Shown here: piece after piece, positions 19,559-27,586 of the stretch | Layout of the letters: each line of letters opens with the position of its first letter | Position numbering within the stretch: the first letter of the stretch is position 1 | Source of the DNA: Yersinia massiliensis CCUG 53443 | GTDB taxonomy: Bacteria > Pseudomonadota > Gammaproteobacteria > Enterobacterales > Enterobacteriaceae | Assembly: GCF_000312485.1 (NCBI RefSeq) | Contig: NZ_HE997643.1 | Coordinates: 1,230,806 to 1,294,805 of the forward strand | DNA length: 64,000 nt | Direction of reading: 5' to 3' | Notes under the pieces: generated by a model | The model's database searches: none | The model's input: the letters and a program-made list of their open reading frames with translations, nothing else | Told to the model about the DNA's origin: nothing | Position numbers and translations under genes: made by a program

Positions 19559-20272
19559 TTAGACCATGAAATATCGCCATAAATAGGATATCGGCACCAC
19601 CAGCAACAAGGCGGGTAAAAGATTGACCACTGCAAATATTTTGATTTGGGCGATACGCAACCCTACCGCAATCATAATAATCCCACCGCAGGCCGAAAAA
19701 TCAGCAAAGGCGATATCATCCATATACGGCATGATGAGTTTAGCAAGCAAAACCAGTGCGATCTGAATCAGTAATTGCGGAATGGCAATAGCGATCAACG
19801 CAATACCCAGTGAGATAGAAAATATTAATGCGGTGAAAAAGTCCATCAGCGCTTTGACAAATAACAACTGAAAATCACCCGTTATCCCTTCGGTCAAAGA
19901 ACCCACAATCCCTAAACCACTCACACAAAACAAGACGATCATGGCTGTGAAGCTTTGCGCAAATTCCTGAGGGGGCAGCGTACTGCGTGAGGGAATAATT
20001 CGCTCCAACAAACCTCGTGTCTTATTTGCCCCCCATTTCACGCCTTGCTCCAGAGAGAATAATTCCCCCACGGCCGTTCCGATAATGAGTGCCAAAACAA
20101 CAGCAGGCATAAAATGCACTTTCACCACCATCACAATACCGATGGCGATAGAGGCTAGCGCAAATGTGGACGGTAAACCTTCTTGTAAGCGTTTTGGAAT
20201 ATGTCGGGCAAGTAAAACGCCCACAATACCGCCCAGAATAATACCGGCACTGTTAATAAATGGGCCAACCAT
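19559..20272 (-). CDS. DUF554 family inner-membrane protein (YqgA-like)
   Basis: A 237-residue polytopic membrane protein with about seven hydrophobic segments. It aligns along its length with E. coli YqgA: MVGPFINSAGIILGGIVGVL at the start, VLFCVSGLGIVGSLTEGITG in the middle, and ADFSACGGIIMIAVGLRI and VVNLLPALLLVVP near the end. The family may transport a small solute but nothing is established. GGAGTAAGG directly precedes the ATG. It shares a strand with yiaJ but is about 200 bp from it, with a tandem repeat between, so a common transcript is not obvious. Confidence 0.85.
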   Translation of the reverse strand: MVGPFINSAGIILGGIVGVLLARHIPKRLQEGLPSTFALASIAIGIVMVVKVHFMPAVVLALIIGTAVGELFSLEQGVKWGANKTRGLLERIIPSRSTLPPQEFAQSFTAMIVLFCVSGLGIVGSLTEGITGDFQLLFVKALMDFFTALIFSISLGIALIAIAIPQLLIQIALVLLAKLIMPYMDDIAFADFSACGGIIMIAVGLRIAQIKIFAVVNLLPALLLVVPISYLWRYFMV

Positions 20273-20403
20273 ACCTTACTCCTAATGTCTAAAACACGTT
20301 TGTTTATGGATGATATGTCTGTTTTAGAATTAGGGATTGACGATAATAGCTAAAGACAAACAGCGGAATGAGAGCAATTCTATCCATGCGAACGCCCTTT
20401 ACT

Positions 20404-20459
20404 ATATCTATAACGTCATCTCTATAACGTCATATCGATAGCGTCATATCTATAACGTC
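20404..20459. repeat. Four tandem 14-bp repeats
   Basis: Four consecutive 14-mers based on ATATCTATAACGTC: copies 1 (20404) and 4 (20446) are identical, copy 2 (20418) reads ATCTCTATAACGTC and copy 3 (20432) reads ATATCGATAGCGTC. The array ends 20 bp before the yiaJ stop codon, in the yiaJ 3' region. It is a candidate variable-number repeat. Confidence 0.85.
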
Positions 20460-20479
20460 CTTGTATCCTGCATTAAAGG

Positions 20480-21286
20480 TTACGTTGTCACGAATCCCAG
20501 TTCTTGTGAAATACGTTGCGCCGTCGCCAGAATAGGCTTAATCAGATTTTTAACGCCAACCTGTTGGAGTTTTGCTGTCGGTAGCGAGACAGAGACGGAA
20601 TAAGGCACGCGTTGCTGGATATCAAATACTGGAGCCGCGAAACAAGACACCCCCAATTCATTCTCTTCACGATCCATGGCGATGCCTGCTGTACGGATAT
20701 TCGCCAGTTCCTCATACATTTTAGGCAGCTCGGTAATCGTGTTATGGGTCAACGCTTGGATCTCATGCTGATGGCTTTGCCAGTACTCATCGGGATAGTC
20801 ACTTTTACCGTAGGCCATAAAAATCTTGCCCATCGCTGAACAATACAACGGCATATGCTGCCCGATATAAGCACGGGTACGCATCATTCCAGTTGTGGGT
20901 TCTAGTTTGTAGATCAGGATAACGTGGTCATCTTCCCGAGTGGAGAAATTGACTGTCTCGCCTAATTCAAGGTTGAGTTGTTCTAAATGCGGAGCCGCAA
21001 CATGAATAATATTCAGTGATGATAAAGCCTTTTGCCCCACGGAGATGAATTTAGTGGTTAACCGATAGCTCCCCGGTGAAGGGGCTTGGGTCACATAACC
21101 ACTGGTATGTAACCCCTGTAATAAGCGGTGAACGGTGCTTTTGTTCATCCCAGCGAGCTCAGATAAATGCGCCAATGGACAACCGTTAGGGTAATTACTT
21201 AGAATCTCAATCAGTTGCAACCCGCGAAACAGGCTTTGACTACCTAAGGGCTTATCTTTCTTATCATCGGAGAGTGTAAGGGCCAT
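20480..21286 (-). CDS. yiaJ: IclR-family repressor YiaJ (PlaR)
   Basis: A 268-residue IclR-type regulator, strikingly like E. coli YiaJ: GSQSLFRGLQLIEILSNYPN, LAHLSELAGMNKSTVHRLLQ (the helix-turn-helix, about residues 38-60) and DDHVILIYKLEPTTGMMRTR. The C-terminal GAF-like effector domain ends with SRELGF-type residues. YiaJ represses the E. coli yiaK-S operon for L-sugar-acid use. Here the gene faces a gene cluster holding yiaK-, lyxK-, sgbH- and sgbU-like enzymes, so it almost certainly controls that operon and itself through the 340-bp shared region, which contains two strong palindromes. Confidence 0.92.
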   Translation of the reverse strand: MALTLSDDKKDKPLGSQSLFRGLQLIEILSNYPNGCPLAHLSELAGMNKSTVHRLLQGLHTSGYVTQAPSPGSYRLTTKFISVGQKALSSLNIIHVAAPHLEQLNLELGETVNFSTREDDHVILIYKLEPTTGMMRTRAYIGQHMPLYCSAMGKIFMAYGKSDYPDEYWQSHQHEIQALTHNTITELPKMYEELANIRTAGIAMDREENELGVSCFAAPVFDIQQRVPYSVSVSLPTAKLQQVGVKNLIKPILATAQRISQELGFVTT

Positions 21287-21346
21287 GGACGATATCCTTA
21301 TTGTTTAGCGTGAAATGGTACTCCAAAGCTGTGGCATGTGTGAAGC

Positions 21347-21363
21347 ACGAAACAGTGTTTCGT
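21347..21363. promoter_or_regulatory. 17-bp perfect palindrome near yiaJ (candidate operator)
   Basis: ACGAAACA-G-TGTTTCGT is a perfect inverted repeat 61 bp upstream of the yiaJ start. Its GAAAC...GTTTC core resembles IclR-family operators such as the KdgR box, so it may be a YiaJ autoregulatory site. No experiment is implied. Confidence 0.55.
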
Positions 21364-21458
21364 TATCATCTCAAGTACGTAATTTCGCAACATTTACCCA
21401 ACATTAGAAGTGCGTAGTTCGTCACACTTCCGTAAAGTAATAATTAACTCATTGTTTT

Positions 21459-21482
21459 AAGTGAATAATTAATTATTCACTT
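21459..21482. promoter_or_regulatory. 24-bp perfect palindrome upstream of the ABC operon
   Basis: The half-site AAGTGAATAATT (21459-21470) is followed directly by its exact reverse complement (21471-21482). It lies 144 bp before the ABC ATPase start in the divergent region. It is a likely regulator operator, or, less likely, a cruciform-prone promoter element. Confidence 0.6.
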
Positions 21483-21625
21483 CTTTTGCTTTCGCTAACA
21501 TAACGGCATATTATTTTTGAAATCAGATTTCGCATATTGAAATATAGAGTCTAGTTTACACTCGACACAATTAAATCGCGATGACTGTTAACCAAGGTTT
21601 TCGCTGGATAAGGGGCTTCACATTG

Positions 21626-23152
21626 ATGAATACCACCGAACAGGGCCACCCCATTCTCTCGATGCGCCATATCATCAAAGGATTTGGCGGTAATATCGCA
21701 GTTAACGATGTCAGCCTTGACGTCATGCCTGGCGAAGTGTTGGCTTTACTCGGTGAAAACGGTGCAGGCAAATCCACCTTAATCAAGGTCCTCGCAGGCG
21801 TCTACCCACGTGACAGCGGCGAGATCTTATTTCAAGGAAATAACATCCGTTCTGCCGCTGAAATTAAAAGTGATACTCATCAGCCTATCGCTTTTATTCA
21901 TCAAGATCTGGGGTTGATTGACTGGATGACTGTTGCCGAAAATATGGCGCTTGTGATGGGTTTTCCACGCCGATTAGGTTTAATTAATTGGTCGGCGATT
22001 CGCCAGCAAGCCAGTCGCGCATTACAGGATATCGGCATCGAACTTTCACCCGATGCCCGTGTTTTCGAACTCTCTCGGACAGAAAAGTCATTGTTAGCCA
22101 TTGCCCGCGCCGTGGCCGTCAATGCTGAAGTGTTAGTGTTGGATGAACCTACAGCCTCGCTCCCAGCCAATGATGTTCGCCATTTATTTGAAGTCATTAA
22201 TCGCTTACGGGCAAAGCAAGTCGGCATGATTTACGTTACCCACCGTTTAGATGAAGTGATTGAAATTGCCGATCGCGTTTGTGTGATGCGCGATGGGCGC
22301 TACGTTGCAGGGGGAAATACTGCAGATTATACATTGCGAGACTTGGTCCAGATGATTGTGGGTGAAGCGATGGGCGATTCTCAGCGTGAACCCTTACCGG
22401 TGGTTAATAAACCCGTATTACAACTCAAGGATGTCGTTGTGGGCGAGATTGGCCCCGTCACGTTCAACCTGCAACCGGGAGAGATGCTGGCGTTGGCTGG
22501 GTTGCGGGGAGCCGGTCAAGAAGAGTTGGGCCGCCTATTATTTGGCTTACGCCATTGTGATCACGGTGAAATAATCTTTCGTGACCATCCCTACACGGCG
22601 TCTTCACCGCAGGAAGCGATGGCCGCGGGTGTCTCATTGGTAGCAGGCGATCGCACGGGCGAAAGCTTGGTGATGTCGATGTCGGTGCGTGAAAACTTAT
22701 TCATTAATCCAATCGCAAGCGGCCACAAACTCCTTTCTCGTTATAGCACTCGCCGCGAGGTCGGTGAAAGTTGGTGGAAAGTACAGTTATTCGATGTTCG
22801 TCCCAAAGACGTCAACATTGATATCAGCGCCCTTTCCGGCGGTAATCAACAAAAAGTAGTGATGGCCCGCTGGATGCACCTTGGCGCGCCCCTACTGATC
22901 CTTGAAGACCCAACCGCAGGCGTGGATGTTGGCGCTCGGGCCGAGATTTATCATCTACTCAACAAATCCTTAGCAGAAGGTGTCGCTGTTTTGGTGATTT
23001 CCAATGACCTAGAGGAAATCGCGCATATCTGTAACCGAGCGTTGGTCTTTAATCGTGGCGAAGTTGTCGGCGAACTGCGCAATGAGCAGGTCTCGTTCGC
23101 GAATTTATTGGAGTTGGCATCTGCCAGCACCGGGGAAGCTACACCTGTTTAA
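21626..23152 (+). CDS. Sugar ABC transporter ATP-binding protein (RbsA/MglA type)
   Basis: A 508-residue protein with two fused ATPase domains, the form used by carbohydrate uptake transporter class 2 (ribose, galactose, xylose). Domain 1 has Walker A GENGAGKST and Walker B VLVLDEPTAS, but its signature is ELSRTEKS rather than LSGGQ. Domain 2 has a degenerate Walker A (GLRGAGQEE) and a good signature LSGGNQQKV followed by LILEDPTAGVDVG. Only some sites may hydrolyse ATP, which is usual in this class. The start at 21626 is placed by the AAGGGG upstream and by the family N-terminus; an ATG at 21581 is possible. It is first gene of the yia-type operon. Confidence 0.9.
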   Translation: MNTTEQGHPILSMRHIIKGFGGNIAVNDVSLDVMPGEVLALLGENGAGKSTLIKVLAGVYPRDSGEILFQGNNIRSAAEIKSDTHQPIAFIHQDLGLIDWMTVAENMALVMGFPRRLGLINWSAIRQQASRALQDIGIELSPDARVFELSRTEKSLLAIARAVAVNAEVLVLDEPTASLPANDVRHLFEVINRLRAKQVGMIYVTHRLDEVIEIADRVCVMRDGRYVAGGNTADYTLRDLVQMIVGEAMGDSQREPLPVVNKPVLQLKDVVVGEIGPVTFNLQPGEMLALAGLRGAGQEELGRLLFGLRHCDHGEIIFRDHPYTASSPQEAMAAGVSLVAGDRTGESLVMSMSVRENLFINPIASGHKLLSRYSTRREVGESWWKVQLFDVRPKDVNIDISALSGGNQQKVVMARWMHLGAPLLILEDPTAGVDVGARAEIYHLLNKSLAEGVAVLVISNDLEEIAHICNRALVFNRGEVVGELRNEQVSFANLLELASASTGEATPV

Positions 23153-23223
23153 AACAGATATCTGAGCGAGTAATGGCCTCATAAATGTGATGGCATTGTG
23201 ATACCCAGATTCCGGAGAGTGTT

Positions 23224-24297
23224 ATGTCTAAAACATCGATAAAATCGACAGCGCTTGAACAACGCGTCAGCCTGAGTGAGCACGGTTTCGGTGCTTGGGC
23301 CATGCAAGGTATGACCCGCTACGGTCTACTGTTGCTGTGCTTCATCTTAGTTTTGGTTTTCTCACTGACCACGCCGTCGTTCGCCTCAATGCTCACATTG
23401 CAGGCTATTTTATCCAGTAAATCAAAAATTGCGTTGCTGGCGCTGGCCGCCACCATTCCCATGATTGTTGGCAAAATCGATTTAAACGTCGGTTTTGGTA
23501 TCGTGCTCTGGCACATCTTAGCGATCACCCTGCAAGTGCAATATGGCTTCTCATGGCAATTCGCCGTGCTGACTGTGCTGATTCTTTCTGCACTTTATGG
23601 GCTGTTAAACGGAATTTTAGTGGCGTTAGCCGATATTGACAGCTTTGTTGCCACATTAGGTTCAGGCACGGTGCTCTATGCCCTCGCCCTCTGGCACTCA
23701 GGTGGTCGCCAAATCGTTGGGGACTTGCCAGATGCCTTTATTGCGCTGCATCACACCGAAATATTTGGTATTCCCATCGTGGCTTTTTATGTCTTGATTA
23801 TTGCTGTGGTGCTATGGCTTATCACCGAACACACGCCGCTAGGCCGCTGCATGTATGCGGTGGGTGGCAATCCGGCTGCCGCAAGGCTCAATGGGATTTC
23901 AGTCAATCGTTTTACTATCGGTGCCTTTGTCGCTTCGAGTGTATTAACCGGTTTCAGTGGTGTACTGATTGCTTCTGAACAAGGGGTTGGTCAGGCCAGT
24001 GTCGGAATGGACTATCTGCTGCCCGCACTGGTAGGGGCTTTTCTTGGTAGTACCACTATTCGTCCAGGCAGAGTGAATGTCTGGGGAACGGTCGTGGGGA
24101 TCGCGATTCTGGCAATTGGTATTGCGGGCATTCAACAATTTGGCGGCGAGTTCTGGGTAGAGCCGCTGTTCAACGGTGCCACACTGCTGCTTTCTATTAC
24201 ATTAGCCGGTTACGCCCAACGGCGCAGATTATTAAATCAAAAAGCCATCAAACCCAGCCAAGTGCAGGGTAATACTAAAAATGTCATCAATTCTTAA
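23224..24297 (+). CDS. Sugar ABC transporter permease (RbsC type)
   Basis: A 357-residue inner-membrane protein with eight to ten hydrophobic segments of the BPD-transp-2 family. Typical segments are LVLVFSLTTPSFASMLTLQA, the GLLNGILVALADIDSFVATLG loop and GRCMYAVGGNPAAARLNGIS, the cytoplasmic loop that contacts the ATPase. It should form a homodimer with the upstream ATPase and receive ligand from the downstream binding protein. CCGGAGAG precedes the ATG. It is 71 bp after the ATPase gene, and the binding protein starts 20 bp after its stop. Confidence 0.9.
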   Translation: MSKTSIKSTALEQRVSLSEHGFGAWAMQGMTRYGLLLLCFILVLVFSLTTPSFASMLTLQAILSSKSKIALLALAATIPMIVGKIDLNVGFGIVLWHILAITLQVQYGFSWQFAVLTVLILSALYGLLNGILVALADIDSFVATLGSGTVLYALALWHSGGRQIVGDLPDAFIALHHTEIFGIPIVAFYVLIIAVVLWLITEHTPLGRCMYAVGGNPAAARLNGISVNRFTIGAFVASSVLTGFSGVLIASEQGVGQASVGMDYLLPALVGAFLGSTTIRPGRVNVWGTVVGIAILAIGIAGIQQFGGEFWVEPLFNGATLLLSITLAGYAQRRRLLNQKAIKPSQVQGNTKNVINS

Positions 24298-24316
24298 CCT
24301 CACCAAGGAACAGAAT

Positions 24317-25423
24317 ATGAAACGTAATTTGATCTTACAGGGTTTACTTATTACCGGTGTACTTGCCACCACATTACCCAGTTGGGCAGATAGTTATCTT
24401 GATGAGGCTAAAGCTGCCGTGAGCAAAGCAACATCGAGTGTCACCGAATGGGATGGCCCCACCACCGGTCCAGCATTGCAACCGAACAAGCACATTATCT
24501 TTATCGCTTCTGACATGAAGAATGGCGGCGTACAAGGGGTGCAAGAGGGATTATCACAAGCCGCTAAAGCCGCGGGCTGGAAACTAGAAACCCTCGATGG
24601 CGGCGGCTCGGTAAAAGATCAGCTATCGTCGTTAAATCAAGCTATTGCACAAAAACCAGATGGCATTGTTATCGGTGGCTGGAACCCGAACGTTGCTAAA
24701 ATCCCGCTCAAAAAAGCGATTGCACAAGGCATTGTGCTAACAGCTTGGCATGCCGTTCCCGAACCGGGCCCAGTACCGAACTACAATATTTTTTACAACG
24801 TCACATCCGACTCAAATGATGTGGCCCGTATCGCAGCACTGTATGCCGTAGCGAAATCGGAAGGCCAAGCTAAGGTACTGATTTTCACTGATTCGCTTTA
24901 TCAAATCGCCTTAGATAAAGCCAATGTGATGAAGCAGACCATTGAAAAATGTACCGGATGTCAGGTTGTCGAGTTTATCGATACCCCGCTGGCAGACACG
25001 GCTAACCGTATGCCGGCGATGACCTTCAGCTTGCTGCAAAAGCATGGTGATAACTTCCAATATGCTTTGGCCATTAACGACCTCTATTTTGACTTTATGG
25101 CACCTGCACTTAAGACCGCAGGTAAAGGAGGCAAAAATGCGCCATACAACATTTCAGCGGGTGATGGTTCGATTTCGGCCTATCAGCGTATCCGCTCTGG
25201 TGATAGCCAATCTGCCACCGTGCCAGAACCGCTAAAACTCCATGGCTGGCAGTTACTGGATGAATTTAACCGTGCTTTCGCCAAACAACCACCATCAGGT
25301 TATGTAACGCCAGCTCATCTCGTCACCCGTGACAATATCAGCAGTGACGGTGGCGATAAGCAGATGTTTGACCCACAGAATGATTATCAGGGCCACTATA
25401 AAGCTATCTGGGGCATCAAGTAG
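24317..25423 (+). CDS. Periplasmic sugar-binding protein of the yia-type ABC transporter
   Basis: A 368-residue secreted protein. The Sec signal is MKRNLILQGLLITGVLATTL, with cleavage probably after SWA (residue 24). The mature part is a periplasmic-binding-protein type 1 fold of the ribose-binding class: KHIIFIASDMKNGGVQGVQE, the QKPDGIVIGGW loop, and AYQRIRSGDSQSATVPEPLKL near the C-terminus. It captures the substrate and hands it to the permease. AAGGAACAG precedes the ATG; an ATG 36 bp upstream overlaps the permease and would spoil the signal peptide. The ligand is unknown; by context it is an L-sugar, an L-sugar acid or its lactone. Confidence 0.9.
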   Translation: MKRNLILQGLLITGVLATTLPSWADSYLDEAKAAVSKATSSVTEWDGPTTGPALQPNKHIIFIASDMKNGGVQGVQEGLSQAAKAAGWKLETLDGGGSVKDQLSSLNQAIAQKPDGIVIGGWNPNVAKIPLKKAIAQGIVLTAWHAVPEPGPVPNYNIFYNVTSDSNDVARIAALYAVAKSEGQAKVLIFTDSLYQIALDKANVMKQTIEKCTGCQVVEFIDTPLADTANRMPAMTFSLLQKHGDNFQYALAINDLYFDFMAPALKTAGKGGKNAPYNISAGDGSISAYQRIRSGDSQSATVPEPLKLHGWQLLDEFNRAFAKQPPSGYVTPAHLVTRDNISSDGGDKQMFDPQNDYQGHYKAIWGIK

Positions 25424-25457
25424 GCCGAGCATAAATCTTAGGTCGGAGGCAACAACG

Positions 25458-26360
25458 ATGACAAGTTTGATGCTGGCTGAAACGGATATCAGGGAATTAT
25501 CGGCGGTGTTGGCCGCCGATAGCCAACTGGCGTGCTTATGTTCGCCAGCGATTTGGGCTGAGGGGCCCGTTTGGTTACCACAAGAAAATGCTGTCGTTTT
25601 CAGCGATGTAAAAGGCAATCGCATGTTCCGCTGGCACCGCAGTGGTGAGCTCAGTCTTTATCGTTCATCGGCTAATTTTGCTAATGGCAATGCTCGTATG
25701 GCTGATGGCTCGATAGTCAGTTGTGAACACGGCCGACGCGCCATTAGCCGGACTGACCCACAGGGAAATATCACGCTATTGGTCGATCGTATTGACGGCA
25801 AACGATTTAATTCACCCAACGATATCGTGGTGAAATCTGACGGCACGTTATGGTTTACCGATCCTCCTTATGGCATTACCGGCGATGATGAGGGGTATAA
25901 ATCGGAAAGTCAGGTGATTGGTTGTTATCTCTACTGTTTTGATCCAAAAGATAATTCACTGAACATCGCGGCCTGCGACTTGCAGCGGCCCAACGGGTTA
26001 GCATTTTCGCCTGATGAACAACTTTTGTATGTGGCAGATATGTCTATCGTCGATTTCCCAACACAGGGGCGGCGGCAATTACGGGTTTATCCCGTCAAGG
26101 ATCGGCAACTGGGCGAGGGGCGCTTTTTTGCTGAGGTTGCACCGGGTTTTCCGGATGGTTTCTGCGTCGATCATGCCGGCAATGTATTTTGCAGTTGCGC
26201 CGATGGCATTTTGGTCTTTACCCCACAGGCAGTGTTGTTAGGCAAAATTCCTGTTCCAGAGCAAGTTTCAAACTGCACCTTTGGCGGACCTAACGGCGAT
26301 GAACTCTATATCACCGCGGGGAAGTCGCTCTATCGTATCCGGCTAAATACCTGTGGCTAA
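25458..26360 (+). CDS. SMP-30/gluconolactonase family lactonase
   Basis: A 300-residue six-bladed beta-propeller of the SMP-30/gluconolaconase/LRE family. Expected metal ligands are visible: the Glu in WAEGPVWL, the Asn in FNSPNDIVV and the Asp in FSPDEQLLYVAD. The N-terminus has no signal peptide, so it acts in the cytoplasm. The family hydrolyses aldono-lactones. Sitting between the importer and YiaK, it probably opens a sugar-acid lactone on the way to 2,3-diketo-L-gulonate or 3-keto-L-gulonate; this substrate is inference. GGAGG stands eight bases before the ATG. The standard E. coli yia operon lacks such a gene. Confidence 0.85.
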   Translation: MTSLMLAETDIRELSAVLAADSQLACLCSPAIWAEGPVWLPQENAVVFSDVKGNRMFRWHRSGELSLYRSSANFANGNARMADGSIVSCEHGRRAISRTDPQGNITLLVDRIDGKRFNSPNDIVVKSDGTLWFTDPPYGITGDDEGYKSESQVIGCYLYCFDPKDNSLNIAACDLQRPNGLAFSPDEQLLYVADMSIVDFPTQGRRQLRVYPVKDRQLGEGRFFAEVAPGFPDGFCVDHAGNVFCSCADGILVFTPQAVLLGKIPVPEQVSNCTFGGPNGDELYITAGKSLYRIRLNTCG

Positions 26361-26446
26361 AGACCTATAGCTAATAGAAGCCACTAATTATTTTCTACGG
26401 TGCCGGATCCGTCCGGTACTTATCAAATACCGCTAGGGAGTGTGTC

Positions 26447-27445
26447 ATGAGAGTGAGCTATCAGCAGTTAAAGGCCGAATTTAAGCGAGTGCTTTTGGCG
26501 CGAAAAGTGAATGAAGCAACCGCCGATGCCTGCGCTGAGATGTTCGCGCAAACCACTGAATATGGTGTTTATTCACATGGAGTCAATCGATTCCCGCGTT
26601 TCATTCAACAATTAGAAGCGGGTGACATCGTTCCCGATGCCATACCCACCAGAGCATCTGCGTTTGGTGCGATTGAGCAATGGAATGCTCATCAGGCCAT
26701 CGGTAACCTCACCGCTCGGCAGATGATGGACAGAGCCATGGCCTTGGCCGACAAGCAAGGGATTGGCGTAGTGGCTTTACGAAATGCCAACCATTGGATG
26801 CGGGGGGGAGCCTATGGCTGGCAAGCGGCAGAGAAAGGTTATATCGGTATCTGCTGGACAAACTCTATTGCGGTTATGCCACCTTGGGGGGCAAAAGAGT
26901 GCCGCATCGGGACGAATCCATTGATCATCGCGATACCCGGTGAAACCATCACTATGGTGGATATGTCGATGTCAATGTTCTCCTACGGCATGCTGGAAGT
27001 TAACCGGCTAGCAGGCAATACCCTCCCCGTTGATGGTGGCTTCGATAATGACGGCAATTTGACCCGCGACCCCGCCATTATTGAAGAGAATCGCCGTATT
27101 CTACCCATGGGCTATTGGAAAGGGTCAGGCTTATCCATCGTGTTAGATATGATGGCGACCCTACTCTCTGGTGGCCTATCAGTCGCGGAGGTCAGCGAAG
27201 ATAAGTCAGATGAATTCTGCATTTCACAAGTGTTTATGGCCATTGATGTTGATCGATTGATTGACGGCAAAACACGCGATGAAAAGCTAAAACGCATTTG
27301 TGATTATGTCACCCAAGCTGAGCGCGATAATCCAGACGTGGCTATTCGCCTACCGGGCCACAAATTCCCGCGTATCAAAGCAGAAAATCAGCGCGATGGT
27401 ATTCCGGTGAATGACACTGTTTGGGCAAAAATCTTAGCGCTTTAA
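26447..27445 (+). CDS. yiaK: 2,3-diketo-L-gulonate reductase YiaK
   Basis: A 332-residue NAD(P)H oxidoreductase of the malate/L-lactate dehydrogenase type II family, close to E. coli YiaK. It shows [19 protein letters not shown] with the catalytic-region histidine, then [20 protein letters not shown] and [11 protein letters not shown]. The C-terminal [22 protein letters not shown] helix-loop is also present. It reduces 2,3-diketo-L-gulonate to 3-keto-L-gulonate in the cytoplasm. The order lactonase, reductase, kinase, decarboxylase, epimerase fits a linear pathway. It starts 86 bp after the lactonase gene, with AGGGAG before the ATG. Confidence 0.92.
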   Translation: MRVSYQQLKAEFKRVLLARKVNEATADACAEMFAQTTEYGVYSHGVNRFPRFIQQLEAGDIVPDAIPTRASAFGAIEQWNAHQAIGNLTARQMMDRAMALADKQGIGVVALRNANHWMRGGAYGWQAAEKGYIGICWTNSIAVMPPWGAKECRIGTNPLIIAIPGETITMVDMSMSMFSYGMLEVNRLAGNTLPVDGGFDNDGNLTRDPAIIEENRRILPMGYWKGSGLSIVLDMMATLLSGGLSVAEVSEDKSDEFCISQVFMAIDVDRLIDGKTRDEKLKRICDYVTQAERDNPDVAIRLPGHKFPRIKAENQRDGIPVNDTVWAKILAL

Positions 27446-27502
27446 TCGTTAAGTTTAATTCTTCGCCATTAGCGTCAAGAACAGGCAAGAAAGTTACGGC
27501 GT

Positions 27503-27524
27503 CCAGATATTTCGATATATCTGG
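27503..27524 (+). other. Intra-operon stem-loop between yiaK and lyxK
   Basis: CCAGATAT (27503-27510), loop TTCGAT and ATATCTGG (27517-27524) form a perfect 8-bp stem without a T-tract. It sits in the 141-bp gap between yiaK and the kinase gene. It may adjust mRNA stability or partial termination. Confidence 0.4.
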
Positions 27525-27586
27525 CTACAGCCCCCTATTGGCTAAAAAACGGCTCAATATATTAACGATGATCGCCGGAGGCTGAA

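Noticed and set aside
23184-23205. TGTGATGGCATTGTGATA as a CRP site inside the ABC operon
   Set aside because: The two halves are direct, not inverted, copies and it lies between co-directional operon genes.
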